DNA of 64,000 bases from JANQQC01 sp965262255. Lineage in GTDB: Bacteria > Pseudomonadota > Alphaproteobacteria > Caulobacterales > Hyphomonadaceae. The notes beneath the pieces were generated by a model that searched no databases, was not told where the DNA came from, and saw only the letters and a program-made list of their open reading frames with translations. The translations under genes were made by a program, and so were the position numbers. The DNA lies in assembly GCA_965262255.1 (NCBI GenBank), contig OZ253505.1:2852001-2916000 (forward strand), given 5' to 3'. Of this stretch, positions 45,711-54,299 are shown piece by piece (the stretch's first letter is position 1; the number at the start of each line of letters is the position of its first letter).

Positions 45711-46070
45711 TTGAGAATGTAACATAATTTGAACTGTTTTAAAGTCCATATTTGCCAGAGGAACCCGAGCGATTAGAACATCGCTAAAATTTAAGTGTTC
45801 CTGCTCGTGCTGAGCATGGTGTTACGAACGTGGTTCATTTTCAACATTCGAAACAAACAACGAAATGTTCGTACTCTCTAGAGTATGGGATTTCGGGAAC
45901 AATGAAGTAAAGATGTTTGTTTAACTCGCATATCTATGGTAGAATAGTTTGATGTTTTGCTAAGAACAGGTGTTATATTAGCCACCTTTTTTTGGTAGAA
46001 AGTAGCAATCGAAAGGTTCACGCCTTTTTGCAAGTTGTTTATCTGTTAGAATCTAAACTTCGTTCTTGCA
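45707..46070. other. leader region before the KAP-type genes
   Basis: No gene is supported here. The stretch holds the candidate promoter at 45917-45945 and a second TAGAAT box at 46047-46052, only 19 bases before the start codon. ACTCT-CT-AGAGT near 45878-45889 is a small inverted repeat. Together with the preceding RNA candidate it accounts for the 629 bases between the lipoprotein gene and the NTPase gene. Confidence 0.4.
45917..45945 (+). promoter_or_regulatory. candidate promoter of the KAP-type operon
   Basis: TTGTTT (45917-45922) and TAGAAT (45940-45945) are 17 bases apart, giving a start near 45952 and a leader of about 120 bases. Confidence 0.4.
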
Positions 46071-47351
46071 ATGATACCTAATGTTGACAATGTTATGACC
46101 GGACTGCAGGCCTCATCAGTTATATCCGATCTGCCTATAAATAGCAGTGACGAAGATTTGTTTTCTTTTGGGGAATGGGTGGAGAAATTTGTTAACCATA
46201 TTTTCGTTTCTGAACAACCGGAAAGCATCATTGTGGGGTTATCAGGATTATGGGGAAGTGGTAAAACATCTTTTCTTAACTTAACTGAGAAGAAGCTCTC
46301 TGGCTTTAGGATTAATGGCAATACTGTTACTACTATTAGGTATGTTCCCTGGCGAGTCAAGAATCGCGAATCCCTGATAAGTGACTTTCTACCGATGTTA
46401 GTCGAGACAATCAAAAGAGAAGCCAGCAAAGATCCTTCTTTGAGAGGACAAACAAGTAAACTTCTCAAAAACGTTAAAAAGTACGCAAAGACTCTCAAAT
46501 ATGTAGAGACAGGACTGAGGCCAATTGGAAAAGCTTTGTCCGCCGTCGGATTATCAGATCTGGAACGTATTGTCAAAATCCTTGGTTCATTTAGAAATGC
46601 GGTAAACGTAGGTTCTATTCCAAATATTGAAAAACTACACCAAAGAGCGTACAGAACATTGGAAGAGTTACAAATTCCAGTGGTCGTAATGATTGACGAT
46701 GTCGATCGTCTAGAACCGGAAGAAATCGTTGATGTGTTACGATTGGTAAGAGCAACTGCACAACTTCCCTACATCACGTTCATACTATCTTATGACCAGG
46801 TACACGTGATTCAAGCAATTGATAAAGTTCTAAACGTGGATGGACAAAAATTTTTAGAAAAATTCATACAGCTACCGATCACAGTTCCCCAAATTTCCCA
46901 GCGACAATTGGACACCTTGTTAGAAAAGAATATCAGTCAAATAATCAAAACAGTAATTGATTACAGCGATTTGCTAAATAATGACAGTATCAAACTAAGA
47001 AATATAATTGAAGATATTCAATCAGCAGGCGCAATTGACACGCCAAGAGATGTTTACAGAATTCTAAACACTTGTAAATATAGTCTCAAATCAAGTAATG
47101 AAATACAGAACGTCGAGACCCTGATCTACCTTTCTGTAATTCAAACAAAATTTCCATTAGTATACAACCTATTAAGTCGTCATATAAAACAAACCGTAGA
47201 AAAATTGGAGTATTCAAATGTCGATGATAGTTACAATCTAGATATCGAAGATATTGTATCGTTGTTAGGAAAAGACGAACGTAGAAATGATGTAGTTATT
47301 AAAATCATTGAGAAGATCATGTCTAATCTTCGGTTGGAGTCGAGACAATGA
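46071..47351 (+). CDS. KAP-type P-loop NTPase
   Basis: A 426-residue ATPase. Walker A is GLWGSGKTS (59-67), Walker B is VVVMIDDVDRL (204-214, D209/D210), with the KAP-style block VLRLVRATAQLPYITFILSYDQ after it and a C-terminal helical region. KAP NTPases are STAND-like, often carry membrane helices between Walker A and B, and several occur in phage-defence islands. Here the segment between is not clearly hydrophobic. ATG 46071 has no strong ribosome site. The stop TGA overlaps the start of the partner gene (ATGA). Confidence 0.8.
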   Translation: MIPNVDNVMTGLQASSVISDLPINSSDEDLFSFGEWVEKFVNHIFVSEQPESIIVGLSGLWGSGKTSFLNLTEKKLSGFRINGNTVTTIRYVPWRVKNRESLISDFLPMLVETIKREASKDPSLRGQTSKLLKNVKKYAKTLKYVETGLRPIGKALSAVGLSDLERIVKILGSFRNAVNVGSIPNIEKLHQRAYRTLEELQIPVVVMIDDVDRLEPEEIVDVLRLVRATAQLPYITFILSYDQVHVIQAIDKVLNVDGQKFLEKFIQLPITVPQISQRQLDTLLEKNISQIIKTVIDYSDLLNNDSIKLRNIIEDIQSAGAIDTPRDVYRILNTCKYSLKSSNEIQNVETLIYLSVIQTKFPLVYNLLSRHIKQTVEKLEYSNVDDSYNLDIEDIVSLLGKDERRNDVVIKIIEKIMSNLRLESRQ

Positions 47352-48391
47352 CTTTAGATATTCTACAATCAAAAGAAAATATACTTGTCCCTCCGATGAC
47401 AACAAACTTACAGAAAAAAATAAGTCGCGCTAGGGAATCCCGTAATGTTCGTGACAGAAAATTAGCTGGAGTGCGAGAGTATCTTGGGGTCGTAGAGTTA
47501 AAGCCGAACGTAACAGAAGACAAAATAAAAGAATTTATGGAAAGTGTAATTGACGACAAAGATTCTGCAATTGAGTATCTAATTTTAAACTCAATTGTGG
47601 CTAACGGATCAGAAAAGGCTGTTTCATACCATTTATTGAGTTTGCTAAGGTATTCTGTGAATACCACCGAGTTTCGAGAAGACCAGTGGATTTCACTTTT
47701 CTCAGTTTTGGCAGATGCGGCGGACGAAATGACTAAAACAATCGGACCGGTAGCGCCCTACGACTACCGGATATCGTATATTTGCGAAAGTCTGGCAGAA
47801 GATGTACTTAGGTCAGTACAGGCAAACAAAAGAACAGAGTTGGTCTTAAAAGCTATAGAAGAAGGAAAAGCAAAATCATGGGTGATAGGTTTTGTTTTTC
47901 ATACTCTGCAAAATCATAGTAAAAGAAAAACAGTATGGGGAGAGTTTAAATCGTGGTTGAAGCCTAGTGAAGTTGAAGTCATAACGCAAAAAACGATAGG
48001 TAAAATAAAGGAGTATCTAAGCAATGAATACTACAATTATCCGACCCCAATGTATATGATGTTACTTTGGTGGAAATATGGAGATACAGAGGAGTTTATA
48101 CAATGGATCGAATCAAAAACTGTTTCAGACTTGGACTTTATTAGGTTTGTTACAGTCTTTTCCGAGAAAGCACTGCTTTGGACTGGTAAACTTCAATCTG
48201 AGGTTGTTTGGATAGTTTACACGGAAATTTTGGAGAAGATCTTCTGTAGTAAAGAGTTTTTGGAAAGATTGAAATCGATCAGTCAATCCGACAGTGACGT
48301 GAAAGAAGCAGCAAAAGAGCTATTGAGAAGAATTGAGTTTGAAGAAGAGGCAGCGAAGAAAGGACTAGAATTCTCCAAGTTTTTTGGGTAG
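47348..48391 (+). CDS. helical partner protein of the KAP-type NTPase
   Basis: A 347-residue protein of unknown family, coupled to the NTPase by a four-base ATGA overlap. No motif is recognised. It appears all-helical and charged (many Lys and Glu), with repeats of short hydrophobic helices such as YLILNSIVANGSEKAVSYHL and a Lys/Glu-rich C-terminus (KEAAKELLRRIEFEEEAAKK). It may be the effector or sensor, or the separated C-terminal half of a longer KAP protein, since single-gene KAP proteins of similar total length exist. No membrane segment or signal is clear. Confidence 0.6.
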   Translation: MTLDILQSKENILVPPMTTNLQKKISRARESRNVRDRKLAGVREYLGVVELKPNVTEDKIKEFMESVIDDKDSAIEYLILNSIVANGSEKAVSYHLLSLLRYSVNTTEFREDQWISLFSVLADAADEMTKTIGPVAPYDYRISYICESLAEDVLRSVQANKRTELVLKAIEEGKAKSWVIGFVFHTLQNHSKRKTVWGEFKSWLKPSEVEVITQKTIGKIKEYLSNEYYNYPTPMYMMLLWWKYGDTEEFIQWIESKTVSDLDFIRFVTVFSEKALLWTGKLQSEVVWIVYTEILEKIFCSKEFLERLKSISQSDSDVKEAAKELLRRIEFEEEAAKKGLEFSKFFG

Positions 48392-48547
48392 TTCTATTTT
48401 TAGTCGGTACTGAAAAACGGATAGTGTATTGAAAATCCATGAGAAAGTGCGTGTTTTGAGGTCTAATCCGAATGCGTTAGACGATTATAACACGGTCGTG
48501 GTCTCAAGCGGGAGTTGCAAGCCTAGTGTTACGATTTTGTAATTATG

Positions 48548-48568
48548 TGTAAATTTGTCGCATTTACA
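48548..48568. repeat. 7-base inverted repeat between KAP genes and IS remnant
   Basis: TGTAAAT-TTGTCGC-ATTTACA is a perfect 7-base inverted repeat, about 160 bases after the KAP partner. It may be a weak terminator or an end of a lost element. Confidence 0.3.
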
Positions 48569-48627
48569 AGTTCAATAGAGATTCGTATATAGTTTGCAAG
48601 GTTACTCACTATTGGAGTCAGTCATTA

Positions 48628-48984
48628 ATGGGACTTGGAACAAGTTTTGGGGATCAGAAGCCGCTGTATCAACTGGCGGTGAACTTCAATTGGAGAAAGT
48701 TAGAGCGAGATTGGTCGGTTTACTTTACAGAGCGAACTGGGCGCACGTCGAAAAGTCCTCGATTGATTGCAGGACTATTGATCCTATCCTATCTGATGAA
48801 ATACTCAGATGAGGAGGTAGTGGAACAATTTACGCAAAATCCGTACTACCAGTTTTTGTGCGGGGAAATATACTTCACGCGAGAGCGACCTTGTGATCCT
48901 TCATGTCTGAGTAAATGGAGAAAAACACTTGGGCAGAAAGGTATTGAGAAACTTTTAGTCGAGACAATAGCGTTAGGATTATAG
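48628..48984 (+). pseudogene. IS5-family transposase remnant, N-terminal part only
   Basis: A 118-residue fragment matching the start of IS5-family transposases (DUF772 region): LIAGLLILSYLMKYSDEEVV, then FTQNPYYQFLCGE and CDPSCLSKWRKTLGQKGIE. It starts with ATG after GGAGTC, so the 5' end seems intact, but it stops at 48984 where the catalytic DDE domain should follow, and no continuation is seen downstream in other frames. So the element is a dead relic between the KAP-type operon and nuoA. Confidence 0.75.
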
Positions 48985-49379
48985 TCCAGCATACAGGTGT
49001 GCATGAAAATATACAACGGCAGTAATGCGCTTTGAAGAGTATCGTGTTGAGTAAAATGTTAATGCTATCTGTTTATCAGATTATCTAGATTCGCAAGTTT
49101 GCCGTATTCGCCCCCAAGTTTCAACTTTTCCCTACTAAATCGGATTTGTTCTTCTGTCGATAGGCTACGAATTGATGCTGTATCGTAAGTTCGGGGAGAA
49201 TTCTGTTATGCGACATTCGTTTTGTGTTCACCCACTTATTGGAAAACCTCCTGCTGATTGATAGTTACACGTACTTACATGTGCAGTCTTTGACCTTGAA
49301 AACTAAGCGAATCTGTAGTAAATAGCATGCAACGGATCGGGTTGTGATCCTAAACATCTTTCAATGGTTGAACTAAACT
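48985..49379. other. 395-base gap before the nuo operon
   Basis: No gene is visible. The last 90 bases hold the candidate nuo promoter and a small hairpin, GGATC/GATCC (49334-49350). The first 300 bases do not continue the IS5 remnant in a readable way. Confidence 0.5.
49290..49319 (+). promoter_or_regulatory. candidate nuo operon promoter
   Basis: TTGACC (49290-49295) and TGTAGT (49314-49319) are 18 bases apart, placing the start near 49326, about 54 bases before nuoA. The -35 is good, the -10 mediocre. Confidence 0.35.
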
Positions 49380-49754
49380 GTGACTGAAGTCCAAACGCTG
49401 GCACTTGAGTACCTGCCTGTCTTACTATTCCTAGCGGTTGGTGCATTAATCTCGATAGGGTTTGTTGTCGCTAACTGGGCGTTAGCGCCTTCGAATCCGG
49501 ATCCCGCGAAGAATGCTGCCTATGAGTGTGGATTCGATGCGTTCGACGATGCCAGAATGAAGTTTGACGTTCGCTTTTATTTAGTTGCAATCTTATTCAT
49601 CATTTTCGATTTAGAAGTCGCTTTTTTATTCCCTTGGGCAGTTAGTTTGGGAGACATCGGCGTGTTCGGCTTCTGGTCGATGGTGTTGTTCCTGCTTGTC
49701 TTAACGGTCGGGTTTCTTTACGAGTGGCGACGGGGAGCATTGGAATGGCATTAG
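49380..49754 (+). CDS. nuoA: NADH-quinone oxidoreductase subunit A
   Basis: A 124-residue membrane subunit of respiratory complex I. It has three hydrophobic helices and the family block YECGFDAFDDARMKFDVRFYLVAILFIIFDLEVAFLFPW (shown here only as its start and end). The start codon is GTG. nuoB begins 10 bases before its stop, so translation is coupled. First gene of the 14-gene operon. Confidence 0.95.
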   Translation: MTEVQTLALEYLPVLLFLAVGALISIGFVVANWALAPSNPDPAKNAAYECGFDAFDDARMKFDVRFYLVAILFIIFDLEVAFLFPWAVSLGDIGVFGFWSMVLFLLVLTVGFLYEWRRGALEWH

Positions 49755-50326
49755 AGACAACTGAAACACCGAAACCATACGCTTTCGGTGCTGCTAGAAC
49801 TGGGGTAGATGGTGGTCATTTACCAACAAGCGATGATCCCTTTTATAGTGGATTGTCGGATCAACTTGCGGATATAGGGTTCTTTACGGCTTCAGCTGAA
49901 GACTTGATTGCTTGGGCGCGAACGGGGTCGCTTATGTGGATGACGTTCGGTCTCGCTTGTTGCGCAATTGAGCTTATGCAGGCCGGAAACCCACGGTATG
50001 ATCTTGAAAGGTTCGGAATGGCTCCGCGGGGTTCCCCCCGACAATCAGATGTGATGATCGTCGCCGGCACACTCACTAATAAAATGGCTCCAGCACTGAG
50101 ACGTGTCTATGACCAAATGCCCGAGCCAAGATATGTCGTATCAATGGGAAGTTGCGCGAACGGAGGCGGGTACTATCATTATTCATATTCGGTTGTCCGC
50201 GGTTGCGACCGTATAGTTCCGGTTGATATTTACGTTCCTGGATGCCCGCCAACGGCAGAAGCTCTAGTTTACGGGTTGCTACAGCTCCAGAAGAAAATTC
50301 GTCGAGAAAGCACAATTGAACGGTAA
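49745..50326 (+). CDS. nuoB: NADH-quinone oxidoreductase subunit B
   Basis: The 193-residue subunit carrying the terminal [4Fe-4S] cluster N2, next to the quinone site. Cluster cysteines are in LACCAIELMQ, in MGSCANGGGYYHYSYS and in VPGCPPTAEAL. I start it at ATG 49745, with GGAG upstream, overlapping nuoA; the longer frame from GTG 49724 is not needed. Confidence 0.95.
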   Translation: MALETTETPKPYAFGAARTGVDGGHLPTSDDPFYSGLSDQLADIGFFTASAEDLIAWARTGSLMWMTFGLACCAIELMQAGNPRYDLERFGMAPRGSPRQSDVMIVAGTLTNKMAPALRRVYDQMPEPRYVVSMGSCANGGGYYHYSYSVVRGCDRIVPVDIYVPGCPPTAEALVYGLLQLQKKIRRESTIER

Positions 50327-50334
50327 GTTTTTTA

Positions 50335-50961
50335 ATGACCGACTTAGATGCTCTCAAAGATTTCTCACAAGATATTCTAACAGACCTCAAAACTGAGGTT
50401 CTGAATGTTGAGATTGTTCGCGACGAAATTGTCATTTCGGCTGCTAAAGAGAAAATTGTCGATCTTGTTCAAAAACTGCGCGAAGAACCTCATTTTAGCT
50501 TTGAGACACTAGTCGACGTAACTTGCGTAGACTATCCAACACGTTTTGAACGATTTGAACTTGTGTATCACCTTCTTTCTATGAAACTGAACTTTCGGGT
50601 ACGGATCAAGATGAGAACGACCTCTGACAATACTGTACCTAGCATCACGCAAGTTTTTCCTTGTGCGAACTGGTATGAGAGGGAAGTTTTCGACATGTTT
50701 GGAATAATCTTTGAGGGACACCCCGACTTGAGAAGATTACTGACAGACTATGGATTTGACGGTCACCCATTGCGAAAAGATTTCCCTCTAACGGGCCACA
50801 ACGAAGTTCGATACGATTCATCGCAAAGGAGAGTCGTGTATGAGCCTGTAAACTTGACACAAGAATATCGCGACTTTGACTTCGAAAGTCCTTGGGAAGG
50901 GATGCTTCAAGAAAACTCCGCTTCTTCCAATAACGAAACCGAAGGAGCAAAAAGTGGCTGA
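50335..50961 (+). CDS. nuoC: NADH-quinone oxidoreductase subunit C
   Basis: A 208-residue peripheral-arm subunit. The family signature ANWYEREVFDMFGIIFEGHPDLRRLL (partial: EREVFDMFGI) and the tail GHPLRKDFPLTGHNE are visible. It overlaps nuoD by eight bases. Confidence 0.94.
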   Translation: MTDLDALKDFSQDILTDLKTEVLNVEIVRDEIVISAAKEKIVDLVQKLREEPHFSFETLVDVTCVDYPTRFERFELVYHLLSMKLNFRVRIKMRTTSDNTVPSITQVFPCANWYEREVFDMFGIIFEGHPDLRRLLTDYGFDGHPLRKDFPLTGHNEVRYDSSQRRVVYEPVNLTQEYRDFDFESPWEGMLQENSASSNNETEGAKSG

Positions 50962-52183
50962 CGATATCAAACAAATTGATGATCGCTCCTTTACATTAAA
51001 TTTTGGCCCACAACATCCTGCAGCGCACGGTGTCTTGCGGATGATTATGGATTTAGACGGCGAAGTCGTTGAACGAATCGATAGTCATATCGGTCTACTT
51101 CATCGTGGAACCGAAAAGTTGATGGAGTACAAGACCTATTTGCAAGGTTTGCCGTATTTCGACAGGTTAGATTATGTCGCACCGATGAATCAAGAACATG
51201 CTTGGTGCTTAGCGATAGAAAAACTCCTTCAAATCGAAATACCGCGAAGAGCCAGCATTATTCGCGTGATGTACTCTGAAATTGGCCGAATTCTTAACCA
51301 CCTCATGAATGTTTGCACTCAGATATTAGATGTTGGCGCTTTAACGCCAATCACTTGGGGATTTGAAGAACGTGAAAAACTTATGGAATTTTACGAACGA
51401 GCCTGTGGATCGCGTTTGCATGCCGCTTATTTCAGACCAGGGGGGGTTCACCAAGATTTACCGCAGGACCTGATAGACGATATTGCTGTTTGGTGTGACG
51501 AGTTTCCCTCGAAACTCGCCAAGATTGAAGAACTGATTAGCGAGAACCGCATTTTCAAGCAACGCAACGTAGATATAGGGGTCGTCGACGAGGAGACGAT
51601 ATTCGATTGGGGTTTTTCTGGCGTAATGGTTAGAGGTTCTGGAATGGCGTGGGATCTGCGTCGTAACCAGCCTTACGAAATTTATAATGAATTAGATTTT
51701 AAAGTTATAGTTAAGAAAATCGACAAGTCGACGAAGAGTAAGGAGGAATCACCCTATAAAGGCGATAATTACGACCGGTACGTTTGTCGAATGGAGGAAA
51801 TGCTTCAAAGTTGTGAAATAATTAGGCAGTGTATAGAAAAATTGGAGCCGGGTGAAGTTCTCCTTGCAGGATCGAAGATTGCACCGCCGCGGCGTAAGGA
51901 TATGAAACAGTCGATGGAGGCATTGATCCATCATTTCAAACTCTATACTGAAGGGTTTCATGTGCCTGAAGGAGAAGTGTATGCGGCAGTTGAAGCTCCA
52001 AAAGGCGAGTTCGGTGTTTATTTAGTATCGGACGGCTCAAATCGTCCGTATCGCGTAAAAATTCGGGCACCAAGTTATCCTCATTTAGCCGCTATGGAAC
52101 ATCTTTGTAAAGGACATATGCTGTCCGATGTTTCGGCTATTCTGGGGTCTCTGGACGTGGTTTTTGGTGAAGTTGATAGGTAA
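50954..52183 (+). CDS. nuoD: NADH-quinone oxidoreductase subunit D, with a short insertion
   Basis: A 409-residue subunit of the quinone-binding pocket. Family blocks are LNFGPQHPAAHGVLRMI, SHIGLLHRGTEKLMEYK and the C-terminal SDVSAILGSLDVVFGEVDR. Near residues 255-270 about 13 extra residues (KKIDKSTKSKEESPY) replace the usual short DVPVGKxGD loop before YDRY. The start GTG 50954 follows AGGAG; the frame 78 bases longer is spurious. A 141-base gap follows. Confidence 0.94.
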   Translation: MADDIKQIDDRSFTLNFGPQHPAAHGVLRMIMDLDGEVVERIDSHIGLLHRGTEKLMEYKTYLQGLPYFDRLDYVAPMNQEHAWCLAIEKLLQIEIPRRASIIRVMYSEIGRILNHLMNVCTQILDVGALTPITWGFEEREKLMEFYERACGSRLHAAYFRPGGVHQDLPQDLIDDIAVWCDEFPSKLAKIEELISENRIFKQRNVDIGVVDEETIFDWGFSGVMVRGSGMAWDLRRNQPYEIYNELDFKVIVKKIDKSTKSKEESPYKGDNYDRYVCRMEEMLQSCEIIRQCIEKLEPGEVLLAGSKIAPPRRKDMKQSMEALIHHFKLYTEGFHVPEGEVYAAVEAPKGEFGVYLVSDGSNRPYRVKIRAPSYPHLAAMEHLCKGHMLSDVSAILGSLDVVFGEVDR

Positions 52184-52324
52184 GGGGTAAAATGAATCAG
52201 TACGAAAATTTTTCTAACACTGACTCTGTCCTAACTATGAGTGTGAAACTTGGCAATTTCCCAATGCTAAGTGATCATAGCGAACAGTTCAGTCAAACGG
52301 TGTAGTTGTTTAGGTTAAACTCTA

Positions 52325-52999
52325 ATGGTAATTCGCAGGTTTGACATTGAAGCAGGTGGATCGGAATTTGCGTTCCGTCCAGAAACGGAGTCTATGATTG
52401 CTTTCTGGTTGAATAAATATCCGGAGGGAAAGCAGGCTTCCGCCGTCATACCCCTGCTTTGGCTTGCTCAAAAAGATAATAATGGCTGGCTGTCAGAACC
52501 CGCTATGCGCGTCGTCGCCGATCGTTTGAAAATGCCGTGGATTCGAGTTTATGAAGTTGCAACGTTTTATACGATGTTCCGATTAAAACCGGTCGGAAAA
52601 TATCACGTGCAGTTGTGTGGAACGACACCTTGTATGTTGCGCGGTGCAAACGATCTAAAAGATATTTGCAGACAAAAGATAGGATCAATCGGTGAACCGA
52701 CGAAAGACGGGAAATTTTCCTGGGAAGAGGTTGAGTGCCTTGGCGCCTGTGTAAATGCTCCGATCGTACAGATTAACGATGATTATTACGAAGATCTTAC
52801 CGAAAGGACATTCGCAATTTTACTTGGTGATTTGGACAAAGATGTTGAGGTTAAACCTGGAACCCAAATAAACAGACTTAATTCTGAAGCCTTTGGTGGA
52901 AGTGAAACATTGAGAGACGAAAGTTTGTTTAATGGATCTCGCAACAATCTCAAATCACTACCCAATACGAATTCAAGTGAGGTGACAGCCGATGCTTGA
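52325..52999 (+). CDS. nuoE: NADH-quinone oxidoreductase subunit E
   Basis: A 224-residue subunit of the NADH-dehydrogenase module carrying the [2Fe-2S] cluster N1a. Cysteines are in LCGTTPCMLRGAN and ECLGACVNAPIVQIN. A polar tail of about 40 residues (from ~180) extends beyond the family core. Its end overlaps nuoF by eight bases. Confidence 0.94.
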   Translation: MVIRRFDIEAGGSEFAFRPETESMIAFWLNKYPEGKQASAVIPLLWLAQKDNNGWLSEPAMRVVADRLKMPWIRVYEVATFYTMFRLKPVGKYHVQLCGTTPCMLRGANDLKDICRQKIGSIGEPTKDGKFSWEEVECLGACVNAPIVQINDDYYEDLTERTFAILLGDLDKDVEVKPGTQINRLNSEAFGGSETLRDESLFNGSRNNLKSLPNTNSSEVTADA

Positions 53000-54287
53000 A
53001 GACAAAGATCGCATTTTCACCAATTTATTTGGGCGGTACTCTCCGGGACTTGAGGATGCCAAGAAGCGAGGGGCTTGGCATTTAACCCGTGACATGCTCG
53101 CGCAAGGCTCTGATTGGATTTGCAAGCAAATTAAGGCTTCTGGCCTTAGGGGCCGTGGAGGAGCGGGATTCGCGACCGGATTGAAGTGGACGTTTATGCC
53201 TAAAGAACCGGTACGTCCTCATTACCTAGTAGTTAATGCTGACGAATCGGAACCCGGAACATGTAAAGATCGCGATATCCTAAGGCACGACCCGCATCTG
53301 CTTATTGAAGGGTGTTTGATCGCTTCTAGAGCAATACAGTCTCATGTGTGCTACATTTACGTTAGAGGTGAGTATATTGCGGAGCGTCAAGTTCTCGAAA
53401 ATGCCATTCGAGAAGCTTACGAAGCGAAACTTATCGGTAAAAACAATCTCAACGGATGGGATTTTGATTTATACGTTCACCACGGCGCAGGAGCATATAT
53501 TTGTGGTGAGGAAATGGCTTTGCTGGAAAGTCTTGAAGGTAAAAAAGGCCAACCAAGGATCAAACCTCCGTTTCCGGCAAATGCTGGTCTGTACGGTTGT
53601 CCTACGACAGTAAATAACGTCGAATCAATTGCAGTCGCTCCGACTATTTTGCGTCGCGGTGCGGAATGGTTTGCAAGTTTCGGTAGACCGAATAACACCG
53701 GAACAAAATTATTTTGTATTTCTGGACATGTTGAGAAACCATGTAATGTCGAAGAAGCCATGAGTATTCCATTCAGAGAATTAATCGACACACATTGTGG
53801 TGGTATAATCGGAGGCTGGGATAATCTAAAAGCGGTAATTCCTGGAGGCTCTTCGACACCGTTATTGCCGGCCGAACAAATTCAAGATGCTTTGATGGAT
53901 TTTGATACTTTATCTGCTTTGAAATCAGGGTTAGGGACCGCCGCAGTCATTGTTATGGATAAATCGACCGATCTTGTTCGTGCGATTGCAAGAATATCGT
54001 ATTTCTATAAACATGAAAGTTGTGGTCAATGTACGCCTTGCCGGGAGGGAACAGGGTGGATGTGGCGCGTTATGGAACGAATGGCTAACGGTCAGGCAGA
54101 GATGAAAGATATTGACGCTTTACTGGAGGTCACAACCCAAGTCGAGGGACATACAATATGTGCGTTGGGCGATGCAGCAGCTTGGCCTATTCAAGGCTTA
54201 TTCCGACATTTTAGATCAGAAATTGAAGACAGGATTTCGTCCTATCGTGTTCAGCATACAATGGTGCAAGGTCGGAAAGCGGCTTAA
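52992..54287 (+). CDS. nuoF: NADH-quinone oxidoreductase subunit F
   Basis: The 431-residue NADH- and FMN-binding subunit. Flavin/NADH loops are LRGRGGAGFATGLKW and YICGEEMALLESLEGKKGQPR (partial here), and the [4Fe-4S] N3 site is ESCGQCTPCREGTGW with a fourth cysteine in HTICALGD. Length is standard. Confidence 0.96.
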   Translation: MLEDKDRIFTNLFGRYSPGLEDAKKRGAWHLTRDMLAQGSDWICKQIKASGLRGRGGAGFATGLKWTFMPKEPVRPHYLVVNADESEPGTCKDRDILRHDPHLLIEGCLIASRAIQSHVCYIYVRGEYIAERQVLENAIREAYEAKLIGKNNLNGWDFDLYVHHGAGAYICGEEMALLESLEGKKGQPRIKPPFPANAGLYGCPTTVNNVESIAVAPTILRRGAEWFASFGRPNNTGTKLFCISGHVEKPCNVEEAMSIPFRELIDTHCGGIIGGWDNLKAVIPGGSSTPLLPAEQIQDALMDFDTLSALKSGLGTAAVIVMDKSTDLVRAIARISYFYKHESCGQCTPCREGTGWMWRVMERMANGQAEMKDIDALLEVTTQVEGHTICALGDAAAWPIQGLFRHFRSEIEDRISSYRVQHTMVQGRKAA

Positions 54288-54299
54288 TGAGTATATTTT

